DNA of 64,000 nucleotides. Source: Drosophila persimilis. Its lineage: Eukaryota > Arthropoda > Insecta > Diptera > Drosophilidae. The DNA lies in NCBI RefSeq assembly GCF_003286085.1, contig NW_020825298.1, forward strand, positions 4,340,001 through 4,404,000, given 5' to 3'. Both the position numbers and the translations under genes were made by a program. Below the pieces are notes generated by a model, which saw nothing but the letters and a program-made list of their open reading frames with translations, was not told the origin of the DNA and did no database searches. Shown one piece after another: positions 61,355 to 64,000 of the stretch (positions within the stretch are counted from its first letter, which is position 1; each line of letters opens with the position of its first letter).

Positions 61355-64000
61355 CTGATGATGAGAGAAGAGAAGATGGAATTTGGGATGGAGAAAATTG
61401 CTTATTCAAATCATTGCCACATAATGTAAAATGGGACTAAAAGGTTTCTTCGCCGACAGTCGGTTTGGCCGACCGACTGCCAACGGCTGCGGTTTGACAG
61501 CCGAACAAAATGGCAACGATGGAAATGGCAAATGAAACCAACTGAATTATTAAACAAGTTTTCTAATTTCACTTTTATAACATTGTCTCGATGTCTAGCA
61601 GTCTGGGGTCTGGGTTCTAGGGTCTAGGGTCTGATCCCTTTTTTGGGAGTTCAGTTTTGTGGTAGAAACAAATTTACATAAGTAGTAACCAGAGCCAAGG
61701 CCCAGATCCGAACCTAATAAACTTCCCAGCCAAAAGGTTCATTTCATGGGTCCGCCTGGGGTCCCGTTTCGAAGGTGGTTATTAGCAAAGTTTATAACAT
61801 ATGCGTAGATCAACTTGATGTTGCCAAATTTTTATTAATTTGGGTTAAGCCACAGCCATAAGCTGTCTGCTACGGGCACCCCCAGCACACACACACGTCA
61901 CAATCAAAATACGAGCAAAATGTGTAAGCCAGGACCAGAATTCGACTTTGTGGTCACTGTCGGGTTCCCTTTTTATGGTCTCCATTTCCAACCTCTCCCG
62001 CCATTTTAGCATATTTTTGCGCAATTTGAAGCGGTTTAGTTTTGGATCTCGCTTTTTATACAGCATTTGTATACGTAGTACATGTATGGCTTTTTCGGTT
62101 GCGGATTTGTCAGAGCTCAAATTTATGGCATTTTAATGGCCTGTCTCAACGCACATAAAACTCCACATTGTATATATGGCGGTCAGCCTTCCAACAAAAA
62201 CAGCAACAACAAAAATCAACCAAAAACTTGCATATTTACATACATACATATACGGGATACAACAGGGATTTTTTTCCAATTGGGAAATGCCCAAGTTTTT
62301 GGGTCACATAGAATTTCATGCGTAGCTTTGTGTAGTGTTTTTTTTTATAGAGACCACAAAAGGTAATGACATAAATTTCCATTTTTATTGTTGTACATAC
62401 ATATATATGTTAGCCTATTTTTTTGGGCCTTTATTTAGTTTTGGGTTATTCATTTAAAAGCAGTTTTATGGACGTTAGGGATTCAATAGAGAAAACCAGT
62501 ACACGGCAGTGTAATGTAATCTCAAAGATTCTATAGCCCCCGTTAACTCATGATTAATTTAACGTCAAATATCTCTTTGACCAAATTTCATTCAATTTCC
62601 AATCACTTAGAGTGTCTGGGAAAACTCTCCTAGACAAATGCACTCAGGCACTTAGCTACCCATTAACATAAGACGAAAAAAACTAATCTCAACGAAGCTT
62701 AAATGTCTCAAAAAGTAGAAAAATGGAAGAGAAAGGTAGAGGGTAAAGTAGAGAAGCAGAGACTTCCATCAAAAAAGTCCCAAGACAACAAACAGAAGAA
62801 TAAACAAATTCAGTTGGGAAATGTTTTCACTGAACCCCCCCCATCCCAAAAAAAAAAAAGAAATGGAAAACCTGGATGAAATGTTTCCACCTTTTATGCA
62901 AAAATTGTTTTCTTTAATTGTTTACTTTTTTCTACCTCCAGAGGGACGGAGCGCTGGGAAAGGACCTACGCCCTGGGACTTCGGACGGGGCCCCGGGAAA
63001 GAAGCTCTTCACAGTGAAAACGGAAAGAAAGTCAGCATTAATTTTATGCAAGGTACACATTATGCCAATGCCTAATGTATATGTATTTTCCTTTTTCACT
63101 TTGGGGCTAAGTTTACATAATGCTGCTCCTTAATTAAATTCATGGACGACCTTCCATTTACCATTTGCTGACCAAAAAGTAAACACAAAATCAATTTCTT
63201 TTTCTTTGCCATTCGTTTTATTAACAAAAGACGTTAAACCTACCAAAGGAAGGGCCTACTAAATGGCAAATTCGAATGCCATTACAGCTGGAAGCACACA
63301 CAGCAACTGTTTGAATAGACAGCCCAAAAACTGCTGTTAATTACACATTCGGAGAAGTCCGTCTTCGGCGTCAGTCAGTTGTCTTTCAGTCTCTTAGTCA
63401 GTTAGTCAAAGAAGCATCTGGCTCTCACATAACTCCTGCCAATGAAGAGGGTGAACATTTCCCAATATTAATTTAAATATTTGGCCAAAAGGGGCAGCAG
63501 CTGTGATTTGGCCAGGCAAATGGCTTGATTTACGTCAATATAACCAGACATGAAAGGGTTATATATATACAGAATAGAAAGCCGACTTCAAGCAACACAC
63601 GAAAACTGGCCAACTGGGTCCCAAGGCTGGAGTCAGTCCCTTTTCTAGTTTATTCCTGATTTTACAACAAATGCAATTTAATAAAGAAATTGTAAACCCT
63701 TTTCTAGGATACAAGTACAGTGTGTAACAAAATTGTAAGAGATGTGGAAGGCGTTCCACAACACAAAGGGAAAGATAAAATTGATAAGCAATACCTCCAA
63801 TGCTTTTCAGAACCCTATCAGGTTGGGGTTGAAATGATTGATAGAAATGATCTATAGGAAGGGCTGACTTCTTTGGAACTATTCCGAATCCCATAATCAC
63901 TTGGGTAAAAGGAGGGAATCATTTTGGAAAGTAATCATATTGTTTTCCTTATATTCACTCCAAAAATTAAGAAAACCATGGTTTCGAACCGCACTGTCTA
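61355..64000. other. noncoding region, probable 5' intron of the EGF-repeat gene
   Basis: No signal-peptide exon was recognised. A GC-rich block at about 62941-63048 lies between a TCTACCTCCAG acceptor-like and an AAG/GTACAC donor-like site on the plus strand, but its frames show no known protein. A minus-strand frame at 61845-62120 has a hydrophobic stretch but no ATG and no good donor. A small stem (CAGTCGGT ... ACCGACTG) lies at 61457-61479. Confidence 0.55.

Noticed and set aside
61845..62120. Minus-strand frame with a hydrophobic end, considered as the signal-peptide exon of the EGF-repeat gene
   Set aside because: It has no ATG at its start (the frame opens at TTG). The hydrophobic part is followed by a stop rather than a good donor, and the phase does not join 61354.

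Overview
This window looks like nuclear DNA from a Drosophila species. The introns are both very short (about 56-100 bp) and multi-kilobase, splice sites follow the fly GTRAGT / Y-rich-AG pattern, the AT-rich spacers are full of CA, GACA, CT and CAG-type microsatellites, and one scrap carries the hallmark of an INE-1/DINE-1 element. The gene set fits Muller element B (melanogaster 2L). The diverged genes suggest a species outside the melanogaster group, perhaps the obscura group, but that is inference.

Layout. (1) 1-7873: AT-rich DNA with no convincing gene. (2) 7738-9740, minus: a two-exon gene for a 601-aa BET-like protein with one bromodomain, a tandem 11-residue acidic repeat and a basic tail, resembling the testis-specific BET proteins of flies. 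(3) 9741-24634: about 15 kb of noncoding DNA with a diverged repeat in three copies, a p53-like site, one orphan exon candidate and, near its end, the probable promoter and 5' UTR of the next gene. (4) 24635-48868, plus: an MFS transporter of the MFSD6 / MFS_1_like family in 11 coding exons. Every splice junction was checked for phase and the exons join into one 965-codon frame. (5) 36247-36864, minus: an intronless gene for a PGRMC/MSBP-type cytochrome b5-like protein, nested inside transporter intron 3. (6) 51279-61354, minus: ten coding exons of a single-pass membrane protein with seven EGF modules, most likely the orthologue of weary (wry), a Notch-ligand-like gene. They join into 606 codons plus a stop. 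The signal-peptide exon was not found and may lie beyond the right edge. (7) 61355-64000: noncoding, probably 5' intron of the EGF gene.

The transporter and the EGF gene converge, with about 2.4 kb between stop codons. Nothing suggests that the four genes act in one pathway. The points most worth following are the bromodomain that has lost its acetyl-lysine-reading residues, the young tandem repeat inside it, the nested MAPR gene, and the triplicated repeat at 19.9-21.0 kb. I did not find a clearly new biological system.
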